From Convivina praedatoris (GTDB lineage: Bacteria; Bacillota; Bacilli; Lactobacillales; Lactobacillaceae), in assembly GCF_933208505.1 (NCBI RefSeq), contig NZ_CAKOEU010000003.1: a stretch of 64,000 nucleotides of DNA; one strand, given 5' to 3'. The notes under the pieces were generated by a model. It made no database searches. It saw nothing but the letters and a program-made list of their open reading frames with translations, and was not told where the DNA came from. Positions within the stretch are counted from its first letter, which is position 1. The number at the start of each line of letters is the position of its first letter. Both the position numbers and the translations under genes were made by a program. Shown one piece after another: positions 16,851 through 25,940 of this stretch.

Positions 16851-18374
16851 ATGACTAAATTAGCCGTTGTCGGTGCTGGGGTGGGTGGATTATCGGCTGC
16901 TATATATTTGCAAGCGGCCGGCTATCAGGTCGATTTATTTGAAAAAAATAGTTACATTGGTGGCAAGATGGGCCGCATTGATACGGGCAAATACCGTTTC
17001 GATGTCGGACCTACAATTGTCATGATGCCAGAAATATATCGTCAGGTTTTTAGTGATAGTGGGGTTAATCCAGATAATTATTTTCAAATGAGCCGTCTGA
17101 ATCCCTTTATGGATGTCTATTTGGCGGGTAAGAAGGATCGCCCCCTATCGTCGGATTTAGTTGACATTACTAAAACCTATGAAGGGGTTTCCAGTCAAGA
17201 TATGGCCGGATTCTTAACTTATTTAAGTGATATTTATCAGCGTTATGATTTAGCTAAGGAACATTTTATTGCCCGTTCCTTTCGTAGTCCTTGGAATTTT
17301 TGGAATCCTAAAACATTACTTCAGGCCTTTCGCTTAAAAACTTTTTCATCGTCATATCAATCGTTGAAAAAATATCTAGAATCTGAAGATCTGATAAAAT
17401 TATTAGCCTTTCAAACTCTTTATATTGGAATTTCTCCTTTCAATGGACCGTCCATTTATAACATCATTCCTATGATCGAACTCTTATACGGCGTTTGGTA
17501 TATTCAAGGTGGCATGTACTCTTATGCACAGGCGTTGGAACGCCGTTTTAAAGAATTAGGTGGCCAAATTCATCTTAATACAGCGATTGAATCAGTGACC
17601 TTTACCAATAAAAATGCAGATGGAATCATGATTGCTGGAGTTAAGCATGACTATGATGTTGTCGTGATGAATGCTGATTTTCCATATGCGATGAACCATT
17701 TAATTCCTGACCAAGCTGGGGTTAAACCACGGCGTTATCAAATTGAAAAGATTAATCAAATGGATTATGCCATCTCTTGCATGGTGATTTATCTGGGCCT
17801 TGATCGTCAATATGACCATTTGAATGTTCACAATCTGCGGATGGCTGAAGATTTCTTTAAAAATATTGATGAATTGGAAAAAGGAATTTTACCCGATGAT
17901 CCGTCATTTTATGCTTATTACCCTAGTAAGGTTGACGGTTCCATGGCGCCTGATGGCCATTCCTCTCTCTATATTTTGGCACCGGTTCCTAATCTAAAGG
18001 ATTTTGATGGTTGGAATGAACAACAGACTAAAGACTTTAGTCAGAAAGTCTTTAGTCGTTTGGCCAGTGAGCTAGATCTGCCTGATTTGCTCAATCATAT
18101 TGATTATCAGCAAATTTACACCCCCGATGATTTTAAGTCAGAGTTTAATTCAGCCTATGGGGCAACTTTTGGATTGAAGCCAACCTTGCTGCAAAGCAAC
18201 TATTTCCGACCTCATAATAAGTATCCCTATGCTCAAAAACTTTATTTTGCTGGCGCAAGTGCGCATCCGGGTGCCGGGGTACCGATTGTGTTGACTTCAG
18301 GTGAATTGGCGGCCAAGGAAGTCATGCGTGATTTACCATTACCAGCGGGGAAGTCGAGGTCACTTAGTGAATAG
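16851..18374 (+). CDS. crtN: 4,4'-diapophytoene desaturase (phytoene desaturase family)
   Basis: This 507-residue flavoprotein has the N-terminal FAD-binding segment VVGAGVGGLSAAIYLQAAGY and an acidic residue closing the Rossmann fold (DLFEKN). The C-terminal carotenoid-desaturase motif AGASAHPGAGVPIVLTSGE is also present. It desaturates the C30 product of CrtM to 4,4'-diaponeurosporene, a yellow membrane antioxidant known from Lactiplantibacillus plantarum and staphylococci. The ATG at 16851 was chosen because AAAGGAG (16837-16843) precedes it and the protein begins directly with the FAD fold; the frame runs open further upstream through the aspA terminator. It overlaps crtM by eight bases. 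Confidence 0.92.
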   Translation: MTKLAVVGAGVGGLSAAIYLQAAGYQVDLFEKNSYIGGKMGRIDTGKYRFDVGPTIVMMPEIYRQVFSDSGVNPDNYFQMSRLNPFMDVYLAGKKDRPLSSDLVDITKTYEGVSSQDMAGFLTYLSDIYQRYDLAKEHFIARSFRSPWNFWNPKTLLQAFRLKTFSSSYQSLKKYLESEDLIKLLAFQTLYIGISPFNGPSIYNIIPMIELLYGVWYIQGGMYSYAQALERRFKELGGQIHLNTAIESVTFTNKNADGIMIAGVKHDYDVVVMNADFPYAMNHLIPDQAGVKPRRYQIEKINQMDYAISCMVIYLGLDRQYDHLNVHNLRMAEDFFKNIDELEKGILPDDPSFYAYYPSKVDGSMAPDGHSSLYILAPVPNLKDFDGWNEQQTKDFSQKVFSRLASELDLPDLLNHIDYQQIYTPDDFKSEFNSAYGATFGLKPTLLQSNYFRPHNKYPYAQKLYFAGASAHPGAGVPIVLTSGELAAKEVMRDLPLPAGKSRSLSE

Positions 18375-19236
18375 TACGGACCGAGCGCAAGTAATTTTAG
18401 AGAATGCTAATCTTTTTGAGCCCAGTCGGACTAGTATTCAAAAAAATTCCAGTTCCTTTTATTTTACCTTCTCACGATTACCCAAACATCAGGCCTTAAG
18501 TGTTTATGTGCTTTATCATTTTTTACGTGAATTAGACGATGCCGTCGATGCTCATGATGAGCAGGCTTACCAAATATTAACCCAAGAATGGACTACTTTT
18601 AAAAAAGGGGATACTTCAAAAAAGCCACTCTGGCAGGCTTTGCGCTTAATTTTTGATTTATATGAAATTAAATTCACCTGGTTAGACGATATGTGGGCAG
18701 GCCAGCAACATGACTGGGCGAGTTTGCCGATCAATACCCAAGCTGACTTAGATCAGTATTGCTACCAGGTGGCCGGGACGGTCGGGCTGATGTTAATGCC
18801 AATTTTAACGGAAAACCAATTGACTTATGATTCGGAGTTGGTCATTAAAATTGGGCAGGCCATGCAATTAACTAATATTTTGCGGGATGTAAAAGAAGAT
18901 GCACAGGCGGGCCGAGTATATCTACCAAAAGATTTATTAGCACAGTATCGTATAGAACCTAAAGATCTGTTGGCTCGGGGCGTAACATCAAATTTACGTC
19001 AATTATTGGTAGATGAAGCCCGGCAAGCCCAAAGTTACTACAATCAATTACCCATTTTGATAGAACAATTAAACGAAGCACAGACCGGTAAAGTCTTGGC
19101 CTTAGCCAGTAATATTTATCGCGGTATCTTAGATAAAATCATCGCTAATAATTATCAAGTATTGAAAAAACGCACCTATCTTAATCAATGGGAAAAATTA
19201 CAAATTTTAAAACAGACACAGAATGCTTTTGACTAG
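18367..19236 (+). CDS. crtM: 4,4'-diapophytoene (dehydrosqualene) synthase
   Basis: This 289-residue squalene/phytoene synthase family enzyme condenses two farnesyl diphosphates. The two aspartate-rich motifs are clear: ELDDAVD near residue 60 and RDVKED near residue 175. The frame has no good ATG at the expected place. GTG at 18367, with GAGG eight bases upstream, gives a normal N-terminus and an eight-base overlap with crtN, implying coupled translation. The pair is a complete route to a C30 carotenoid; no glycosyltransferase or oxidase (crtO/P/Q) follows, so diaponeurosporene is the likely end product. Confidence 0.9.
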   Translation: MNSTDRAQVILENANLFEPSRTSIQKNSSSFYFTFSRLPKHQALSVYVLYHFLRELDDAVDAHDEQAYQILTQEWTTFKKGDTSKKPLWQALRLIFDLYEIKFTWLDDMWAGQQHDWASLPINTQADLDQYCYQVAGTVGLMLMPILTENQLTYDSELVIKIGQAMQLTNILRDVKEDAQAGRVYLPKDLLAQYRIEPKDLLARGVTSNLRQLLVDEARQAQSYYNQLPILIEQLNEAQTGKVLALASNIYRGILDKIIANNYQVLKKRTYLNQWEKLQILKQTQNAFD

Positions 19237-19362
19237 TTTTTAATTTTGATTTCATTTTCACTTAATCGTTTTTTTACTTTAAATTTTTATTATAAATACA
19301 TGCCCAAGATAACTAATCAAGTGGCAGTTAAAAATAAAAAATTAAAAAGCGAGGACGATTAA

Positions 19363-21246
19363 ATGACATCATCCCTAAACACTAATTCAAAGACCCGTAA
19401 TTACAAAATGTACAAGGCCGGCAAGCAGTGGTTATTTGCAGCTGCGACAGTAGCGGTTGTTGGTGGTTTAAGTCAATTTGATTTACAGGCCAATGCCGAT
19501 ACTAGTATCCCAAGCGTAAAGATGACAAATACCGTAAATAACAGTACAAGCACTAGTCAAACTGATCAAAGCACAACTAGTCAAAATCAAACTAGCACCA
19601 GTCAAAGTGAGCTTAACCAGGTACAAAGTACCAATAGTCAAACAGCAACAAAAGTGCTGGATTCAACTAGTCAACAGTCCCTAACAGTAAGTTCAACTGA
19701 ATCGACAGTGACACAAGTCGCTTCTGACAATAGTACTGCCACACCTAATTCAACGGCTATAGGTGCAGATTCAATCAGCAGTCAAACTAATATCACTTTC
19801 AATCAAGATCAAACCCAAGTTGGTAGTAACCAGGCAAGTGTCCAAGACAATACCGTCACGATTAACCAGGCAGGTACTTATCAAGTATCTGGCAGTGCTA
19901 GCGATGCTCAAATTGTTGTCAATGCCCCTGTGGATGCTGCTGTTACGATAGTTTTGAATAACGTAGACTTAACTAATCAGTTGGGTGCAGTTATCAATGC
20001 TAAGCAATTTGGTAATTTGACGATTACCTCACTTGGTACTAATACAATTACAACTTCTGTGCCAGTAGAAAACGAGGAGAGTTTAGATACAATTAATCCG
20101 AATGGGGCCATTTATGCCAATGGCAATCTCGCCTTAAACGGGGATGGCACTTTGAACATTAGTTCAACCATGAATGGCGTTTCTGCCGATGGAACGTTAA
20201 CGGTTAATTCCGGTAATTTAAATGTGACTAAGTCATATGAAGCTTTAGAAGGTGAAATTGTAACCATCAACGGTGGAAACTTGAATTTAAATGCTAGTGA
20301 TGACATTATTAATGCCCAACTTGATCAAACTAAATACGATGCAGGTTCGACGAATCCACAGGCTATTAATATTAATGGTGGTAATTTAATTTTGCATGGT
20401 GGTGGAGATGGTTTGGACTCCAATGGAGACATTAATATTGCTGGTGGAAATGTAATTTCAATGATTGATTCAACCCCAGATAATGGTGCCATTGATGGGG
20501 ATGGGACGATTAGCTTTACTGGTGGTACGGTGCTGTGGGGTGGTACTGGCACGGAAGGAACACCCAATGCCCAGACATCCAGTCAAAGTTATGTCAAAAT
20601 TGGTAAGGTAAGTGCTGGTGACACCATTACTATTGCTCAAAATGGTCAGACTCTTAAACAACTTTCATCCCCACAAGCGGCTACTTACCTTAATCTGTCA
20701 ATGCCGGGATTAACAGCTGGACAAACTTATCAGGTGGCTGTGAATGGTACAACAACTGATGTAGTTGCTGGTCAAGGTGGCGGCTCTGGTATGACTGGAG
20801 AAGGTGGTCCAATGGATGGGATAGGTAATGGTAGGCCACCGATGGGCGGCCAGGGTGGCTTCCCAAATCGGACTGAAAATCAGCAAGAACCAATGACTGA
20901 GACGAATGGTACAGATGTTCAACCTATTCCAATGGCTAACCAGCTATTGCACTCAAATTGGGAAAGTAATAACCATTCTGGATTGATTAGCACCAGTACA
21001 CAAGTGACAACCTTAAATGATGACAATCGTTTTAATCAGGGAAGTGTTCGTTATCAATCTGAATTTTTAACAAATAAGCAGACGGTAAGTCCGTCAAAAA
21101 TTACGACTAGTAGTCAGGGGGCTTTGCCAAAAACTAGTGATAATGATGCTAGTACTAATCTGGGAATTGCAGGAATCATTGCCGCACTTGCCGCCCAGGC
21201 TGCGGTTATCCTAGCCTTTTGGAAAGTTAAACAACCCAAAAAGTAA
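19363..21246 (+). CDS. LPxTG-like surface protein with Cthe_2159-type beta-helix domain
   Basis: This 627-residue exported protein has a perfect KxYKxGKxW signal-peptide motif (K15 to W23), followed by a hydrophobic helix and a cleavage region near ANADT. Residues 50-140 are Ser/Thr/Gln-rich. Residues about 145-470 contain repeated beta-strand turns (NGAIYANGNLALNGDGTLNI, DGLDSNGDINIAGG, DNGAIDGDGTISFTGG) like the carbohydrate-binding Cthe_2159 family. A Gly/Pro/Met-rich segment is followed by LPKTS at 588, a membrane helix and a short basic tail. LPKTS differs from LPxTG at the last position. A role in polysaccharide binding or adhesion is inferred. No terminator separates it from crtM. Confidence 0.85.
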   Translation: MTSSLNTNSKTRNYKMYKAGKQWLFAAATVAVVGGLSQFDLQANADTSIPSVKMTNTVNNSTSTSQTDQSTTSQNQTSTSQSELNQVQSTNSQTATKVLDSTSQQSLTVSSTESTVTQVASDNSTATPNSTAIGADSISSQTNITFNQDQTQVGSNQASVQDNTVTINQAGTYQVSGSASDAQIVVNAPVDAAVTIVLNNVDLTNQLGAVINAKQFGNLTITSLGTNTITTSVPVENEESLDTINPNGAIYANGNLALNGDGTLNISSTMNGVSADGTLTVNSGNLNVTKSYEALEGEIVTINGGNLNLNASDDIINAQLDQTKYDAGSTNPQAININGGNLILHGGGDGLDSNGDINIAGGNVISMIDSTPDNGAIDGDGTISFTGGTVLWGGTGTEGTPNAQTSSQSYVKIGKVSAGDTITIAQNGQTLKQLSSPQAATYLNLSMPGLTAGQTYQVAVNGTTTDVVAGQGGGSGMTGEGGPMDGIGNGRPPMGGQGGFPNRTENQQEPMTETNGTDVQPIPMANQLLHSNWESNNHSGLISTSTQVTTLNDDNRFNQGSVRYQSEFLTNKQTVSPSKITTSSQGALPKTSDNDASTNLGIAGIIAALAAQAAVILAFWKVKQPKK

Positions 21247-21249
21247 ATT

Positions 21250-21274
21250 AAAGACCAACAATTGGTCTTTTTTT
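21250..21274 (+). terminator. Terminator after the KxYKxGKxW surface protein
   Basis: AAAGACCAA (21250-21258) pairs with TTGGTCTTT (21262-21270), followed by TTTT. Confidence 0.85.
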
Positions 21275-21359
21275 ATGTGAAAAAGTGTTCTCATTGGAAC
21301 AGCTATAGTAAAATATTTAGTGATTGTGAAAAAATAAAAGTGTTCACCAAGGAGAGAAG

Positions 21360-21827
21360 ATGAAGCACCTTCCAAAATCAATTAAACGTATTTGGTTTAT
21401 GATGAGTATCATTAATTTAATGGGTAACCTAGTAATTCTAGGGGCCTATTTTCTTGCTCAACATTTATGGTGGTCGTGGTTACCCGATTGGGGTATCATA
21501 ATTTGGGTCACGATTTCCCTAGTAATTTTTGTGGTGGAATTAGCCTTAATTCCCTACCGTTATGCGGTTTATCAGTACGCCGTTTATCCTACTGAAGTTG
21601 AAATTAAAAAGGGTTTTTTCTGGCGTCGCTTTAGTGCGATTCCAATTGCCCGGGTGCAAAATGTTGATTTACAGCAAGGCCCTTTATTGCGTTTTCAACA
21701 GTTATATCGTATAACGGTCGCCACGGGTGGTTCCAACCATACCATCGAGGCCTTGAGTCACGAACAAGCTGTGACTTTAAAAGATCAAGTTATGGCTCTA
21801 GCACGGGAGGCTCGTAATGATCAATAA
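21360..21827 (+). CDS. PH domain-containing membrane protein, YdbS-like
   Basis: This 155-residue protein has two N-terminal membrane helices (about residues 13-35 and 42-62) and a C-terminal bPH2 (DUF304) domain with the signature FWRRFSAIPIARVQNVDLQQGPLLR. It resembles B. subtilis YdbS. It overlaps the next gene, a YdbT-like protein, by 11 bases, the usual pairing. The molecular role is not established. AAGGAGAG precedes the ATG. Confidence 0.85.
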   Translation: MKHLPKSIKRIWFMMSIINLMGNLVILGAYFLAQHLWWSWLPDWGIIIWVTISLVIFVVELALIPYRYAVYQYAVYPTEVEIKKGFFWRRFSAIPIARVQNVDLQQGPLLRFQQLYRITVATGGSNHTIEALSHEQAVTLKDQVMALAREARNDQ

Positions 21828-23241
21828 GCAACATCTACACCCGTTTGCTTTATTAATCAAGGTAGGCTTTCTTTTTCGTGACTTCTTACCGGCTGTGTTT
21901 GGTTTTGTATTCCTGCGTCAGTACTGGCAGATATGGCTTATATTACCGATAGTTCTTCTTATGTGGGCCGGTTTAGACTATTATTGTTTTACTTATGAAA
22001 TGACCGATAAGGAATTAATTGTTAATTCTGGGGTTATTATCAAACAGCAACGGCACATACCATACAAACAAATTCAAAATTTGAAGCGTCGTCAGTGGTT
22101 TTTCCTAGAACCATTTGGAGTGGAAACTTTGATCGTTGATACAGGTGCTAAGGAAAAAGATCAAAGAGAAGTGACTCTCTTAGCTGTATCTAATGTGGTC
22201 CGGATGTTGCTTGACTTTAACAGTTCTGAACCGACTGATTTGACTCAGTTGCCGGTAGAACCAGTTAAAGAAATGAAAAAATCAACCGAGTATAAAATTG
22301 GATTTAAAGAATTAGCTCTCTATGCTATGACAAATCCTGACATTTTGGGTCAGTTTTTATTTATTTTAGTTATATCTAATCATTTAGGTTTGACGGATAT
22401 CATTAGTAATGCTAGTGACACGCTTGTTGACCATGTTAGCCATTATGGGCTAGTGGCGATTCTAATCGTTTTAAATGTGATTATATTGAGCTTGGTGGTC
22501 GTTAATTTAGTCCGTGTAATGTTGCGGTTTTACGGCTTTATGGTGTTACGCCAAGATAATTTATTGACTGTACAAAGAGGTTTAATTCAAAAAAGTATTC
22601 TCCATGTATCGATTAATCGGATTCAATCAATTCATATTCGCCAAAATATTTTTCGTCAAATTTTTGGTTTAGTGACAGTTGAATTAGATTTAATCGCTGA
22701 TGCAACGAAAAGTGATGAACAAAAACGGGTGACTTTGATTCCAGTTATCAGTCAAGATAAGGTTTACTCAGTGTTAAAAGAATTCTTAGACTATCCGCCT
22801 GAACAAGCGCCAATTATTAACAAAGGAGATTGGTATACTTCTTGGTTGTTTGTTCGTAATGCCTTAGTCGGTGTGGGTATTGTAGCCATGGCTATGGCAA
22901 TTTTTTATCACGGATTTTGGTACTGGGTAGCTTTGATGCCACTGGTAATCTTAGCGATTATCTTTGGCTGGTATAAGGGCTACTATACTGGGGTTAATAG
23001 GTATGATGATGGGCATTTAGCCTTGCGAACAGCTCGTCAATTAACTAATGATACCGCCCTGATTGGCTGGCACGAGATTCAAAGTATGTCAGTTGATGTC
23101 TCTTTATTAATGGTCTGGACCAAACGAGCCAATTTGATTGTGAGTGTTCGGAGCGGCAATCAGGTTTTACGTTTACGGTATCGTTACTTACCAACCCAGG
23201 AAGTTGAAGCTATTTTTAAGTGGTATCGGGAATATGTTTGA
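21817..23241 (+). CDS. PH domain-containing membrane protein, YdbT-like
   Basis: This 474-residue protein has several membrane helices in pairs (about residues 20-55, 170-235, 345-385), each followed by a bPH2 domain. The domain signatures RHIPYKQIQNLKRRQWFF and LHVSINRIQSIHIRQNIFRQIFG are visible, and a third, weaker one is near the C-terminus. It is the partner of the overlapping YdbS-like protein. Family members occur in pairs throughout Firmicutes; some are linked to resistance to membrane-active peptides, but the role here is inferred only. GGGAGG inside the upstream gene serves as ribosome-binding site. Confidence 0.85.
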   Translation: MINKQHLHPFALLIKVGFLFRDFLPAVFGFVFLRQYWQIWLILPIVLLMWAGLDYYCFTYEMTDKELIVNSGVIIKQQRHIPYKQIQNLKRRQWFFLEPFGVETLIVDTGAKEKDQREVTLLAVSNVVRMLLDFNSSEPTDLTQLPVEPVKEMKKSTEYKIGFKELALYAMTNPDILGQFLFILVISNHLGLTDIISNASDTLVDHVSHYGLVAILIVLNVIILSLVVVNLVRVMLRFYGFMVLRQDNLLTVQRGLIQKSILHVSINRIQSIHIRQNIFRQIFGLVTVELDLIADATKSDEQKRVTLIPVISQDKVYSVLKEFLDYPPEQAPIINKGDWYTSWLFVRNALVGVGIVAMAMAIFYHGFWYWVALMPLVILAIIFGWYKGYYTGVNRYDDGHLALRTARQLTNDTALIGWHEIQSMSVDVSLLMVWTKRANLIVSVRSGNQVLRLRYRYLPTQEVEAIFKWYREYV

Positions 23242-23300
23242 TGGAGTCAGGCTGAAAGGTTTATAATCTAACTAAGGAAAGCAATATCAGGAGGTTCACT

Positions 23301-23642
23301 ATGAATAGGGAGAAATTCAGTAACTATTTGCAAAGAGACGATCGATACTTTAGTTTGAAATTCTTTGGCTTGACTTGGTTAACCTTACTTTCGTATCAAT
23401 TAATCATGAATATTGCCACGCATGATATGCTTTTAAATCAGTTTGGTAACAATTTTTGGGTGGCACTCTTGGTTACCTGGGCTTGGACAAATCAGTTACA
23501 GAAAAACGTATTAATTAATTGGCATTCAGCCAGAAAGTTTTTGCTAATTTTATTGGCCATTTGGTTTGTAACACAGGCCTATTATCATAGTGACCAAATT
23601 ATAGACGGTTGGCGGGCTGCTCAAAGTGCTGGTTTTTACTAA
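23301..23642 (+). CDS. Small membrane protein of unknown function
   Basis: This 113-residue protein has a charged N-terminus (residues 1-18) and two or three hydrophobic segments (about 20-42, 50-66, 80-96). I do not recognise a family. AGGAGG lies nine bases before the ATG, so expression is credible. It lies 59 bp after the YdbS/YdbT-like pair with no terminator between, so it may be a third member of that operon. It ends at a clear terminator. Confidence 0.7.
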   Translation: MNREKFSNYLQRDDRYFSLKFFGLTWLTLLSYQLIMNIATHDMLLNQFGNNFWVALLVTWAWTNQLQKNVLINWHSARKFLLILLAIWFVTQAYYHSDQIIDGWRAAQSAGFY

Positions 23643-23649
23643 ATATTAC

Positions 23650-23675
23650 AAAGCGATTAAACAATCGCTTTTTTT
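23650..23675 (+). terminator. Terminator after the small membrane protein
   Basis: AAAGCGATT pairs with AATCGCTTT around AAAC and is followed by a T-run. Confidence 0.85.
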
Positions 23676-23687
23676 TATGACTTTTAT

Positions 23688-23716
23688 TTGACTATTATAT
23701 TCATATTGTTTATATT
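23688..23716 (+). promoter_or_regulatory. Promoter of the MFS-padR operon
   Basis: TTGACT (23688-23693), 17-bp spacer, TATATT (23711-23716). The -10 overlaps a perfect dyad that is probably the PadR operator. Confidence 0.75.
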
Positions 23717-23731
23717 AACTGTATTAATATA
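23711..23731. promoter_or_regulatory. Perfect dyad over the -10 (candidate PadR operator)
   Basis: TATATTAA (23711-23718) and TTAATATA (23724-23731) form a perfect 8-bp inverted repeat with a 5-bp centre. Binding would block the promoter; the PadR-type gene in the same operon is the likely repressor (inferred). Confidence 0.6.
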
Positions 23732-23747
23732 AAAGGAGCATAATCAA

Positions 23748-25277
23748 ATGAAAAAGGGAATTTTGATTACACTTTGTGTCCTCGGTATTTTTATTTGTAT
23801 GCTAGATACCACCATTATGAATGTGAGTTTGCCCAATATCAGTCAGCATCTGGGCGTTGGTTTAGATGATTTATCCTGGGCTTTAAATGTTTATCTTATT
23901 ATTTTTGCGGCTTTGACAATTCCTTTAACTCGTCTGGCAGAAATTTTTGGCACGCATCGTGGTTTTCTCATTGGTGTGAGCTTGTTTGGGGTTGGATCAA
24001 CTCTTTCAGCTGCGGCTAATAACCTAACTATTTTATTAGTTGGCCGAGCCATTCAAAGTATGGGGGCGGCTTTAGTATTTCCTTTATCTATGACCCTAGG
24101 CATTAAGTTAGTTGATGTGAAGCAACGGACTGGGATTATTGCTCTACTAGGTATTACGCAAGGATTGGCGGCGGCTCTTGGTCCAACTGTTGGTGGGCTA
24201 GTTACGCAGTTTCTATCGTGGCGTTGGATTTTCTTAATCAATGTTCCCATTACGATTGTGATGCTGATTTTGGGTATCTTAAATCTGAATTTGCACCAAG
24301 CTAAAGAAACTCGTCAATCCTTAGACGCCACTGGGGCAATTTTGAGTATTATTACTTTAACGACTTTATCATTGGGGATGATGCAAGGACGTAGCTGGGG
24401 CTGGTTATCAGTGCCAACAGTAATGTGTTTTGTGGTTTGTCTACTGGCCTTTGCCCTCTTTTTACTGGTTGAAAGTAAGAGCAGTAATCCGATGGTGCCG
24501 CTGTCATTATTCAAGGATCGTAATTTTTCAATTGCAGCGGGAGTCGTGATTTTGAGCAACCTATTTTTGGTAGCTACGACTGTCATTTTGCCAACTTATT
24601 TTACTAATATTACCAGCTATGATTCCTTACATGCAGCCTTGTTAGTCGCACCGATTTCACTAGCTATTTTTATCTTTTCACCCATTGCTGGGTTTGCTTT
24701 AAATCGTGTGCCCGGTAAATATATCTTAGTGTTTGGCTTTATTATGATGGCGATTGGTTTTTATTGGTTAGGGCACACGGCCTTGACCAGTCAGAGCCAG
24801 TCGATTTGGGCTGATTTTACTGTTGGTATGGGTTATGGAATCGTAACGGGGCCAATTTTAGTGATTGCGGCCGGACATTTACAAGGTCGATTATTAACTG
24901 CTTCTCAAAGCGTTACCGGCGTTTTAAGACAGGTGGGAATTATGTTAGCAGTGGCAATCTTTGTGACCGGATTATACGCAAATTTGGATATAGCTCGGGC
25001 AAACAGTCGCCACTATGCCCAAGAATCGGTGGCCCAGCTAGCGCTTCCTAAAGTGGAAAGCCAACGTATATTAGGTGAAGTCGAGCATAGATTAGAAGCA
25101 ACGCAATTTATCAAAAGTGATACTAGCCAATTACCCAATTCGTTAGCTAATTGCATAACTGCTATCGAAAAGCATACGCAAGCTTATTTACGGCAGGCTT
25201 TTGAAAAATTGTACTTGGTTTCCTTGCCATTTGTACTTTTAGGTGGTGTAGTTGCTCTCTTTTTAAAAAGAAAATAG
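23748..25277 (+). CDS. MFS drug exporter, DHA2 (EmrB/QacA) family
   Basis: This 509-residue protein shows about 14 hydrophobic segments. The N-terminal LDTTIMNVSLPNIS is motif D1 of DHA2 exporters, followed by the loop RLAEIFGTHRGFLIG and the antiporter motif C region ALGPTVGGLVTQFLSWRWIF. Such proteins expel toxic or cationic compounds using the proton gradient. It is followed 33 bases later by a PadR-family regulator, a common self-regulated drug-efflux arrangement. The substrate is unknown. Confidence 0.9.
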   Translation: MKKGILITLCVLGIFICMLDTTIMNVSLPNISQHLGVGLDDLSWALNVYLIIFAALTIPLTRLAEIFGTHRGFLIGVSLFGVGSTLSAAANNLTILLVGRAIQSMGAALVFPLSMTLGIKLVDVKQRTGIIALLGITQGLAAALGPTVGGLVTQFLSWRWIFLINVPITIVMLILGILNLNLHQAKETRQSLDATGAILSIITLTTLSLGMMQGRSWGWLSVPTVMCFVVCLLAFALFLLVESKSSNPMVPLSLFKDRNFSIAAGVVILSNLFLVATTVILPTYFTNITSYDSLHAALLVAPISLAIFIFSPIAGFALNRVPGKYILVFGFIMMAIGFYWLGHTALTSQSQSIWADFTVGMGYGIVTGPILVIAAGHLQGRLLTASQSVTGVLRQVGIMLAVAIFVTGLYANLDIARANSRHYAQESVAQLALPKVESQRILGEVEHRLEATQFIKSDTSQLPNSLANCITAIEKHTQAYLRQAFEKLYLVSLPFVLLGGVVALFLKRK

Positions 25278-25310
25278 TGTATAATTTTTAGAAAGTTCAG
25301 GGGGTAAAAA

Positions 25311-25844
25311 ATGGCACTAAAGGGACGCGAAATAATTTTAGGGATTTTGGCTGATGGTCCACATACTGGTTATGAAATTAACGAAATCTTACAAAATCAG
25401 TTGGCTCATTTTTTCGATGGTAGTTATGGCATGATTTATCCAACTTTGAAGAAATTAAGTCAGGATGGTTTGGTAACTAGCCAGCAAATTACTCAAACCG
25501 GTAAGCCCAATAAAAATATTTTTGCTATCACGCCCGCTGGACAAACTGCTTTTCAAAAGGCCATTGTAACGCCAACTGATGATGAAACCTTTAAATCCGA
25601 TTTCTTAATGCGCCTTTACTTTAGTCAATACCTCAGTGCTACTGATATTCATGATTTTATTCAAGAAGAAATTCAACGAAAAGAGGCTAAATTAACCCGT
25701 TTAACTTCTCAACTAACACTTTGGGAAGAACAGGGCATGACACCGGTTCAAAAAATTACCTATGATTATGGTGTGGCTTATTACACATCAACTCTAAAAG
25801 TTTTACAAGAAGCGTTATTGGCATATCCAGCAACCACTGACTAG
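25311..25844 (+). CDS. PadR-family transcriptional regulator
   Basis: In this 177-residue protein, residues 5-75 are the winged helix (ILGILADGPHTGYEINEIL, then MIYPTLKKLSQDGLV), and the C-terminal helical domain (about 95-170) resembles the Vir-type dimerisation domain of PadR subfamily 1. It likely represses the upstream MFS exporter and itself through the dyad at 23711. GGGGG precedes the ATG. The stop codon lies inside the terminator stem. Confidence 0.88.
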   Translation: MALKGREIILGILADGPHTGYEINEILQNQLAHFFDGSYGMIYPTLKKLSQDGLVTSQQITQTGKPNKNIFAITPAGQTAFQKAIVTPTDDETFKSDFLMRLYFSQYLSATDIHDFIQEEIQRKEAKLTRLTSQLTLWEEQGMTPVQKITYDYGVAYYTSTLKVLQEALLAYPATTD

Positions 25845-25860
25845 TTCAGTGGTTTTTCTT
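25832..25860 (+). terminator. Terminator of the MFS-padR operon
   Basis: AACCACTGA (25832-25840) pairs with TCAGTGGTT (25846-25854), followed by TTTCTT. It overlaps the padR stop codon. Confidence 0.8.
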
Positions 25861-25940
25861 ATTGAAAATTAGCAACTTGTGTTCTTAATTGCTAGTTTGT
25901 TATTCTAGAATTTATTAGATAAAAATTTTGGGAGAATCAA

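Noticed and set aside
19363..21246. Several open frames on the minus strand of this gene
   Set aside because: They are low-complexity antisense reflections of a repetitive coding sequence, without ribosome-binding sites.
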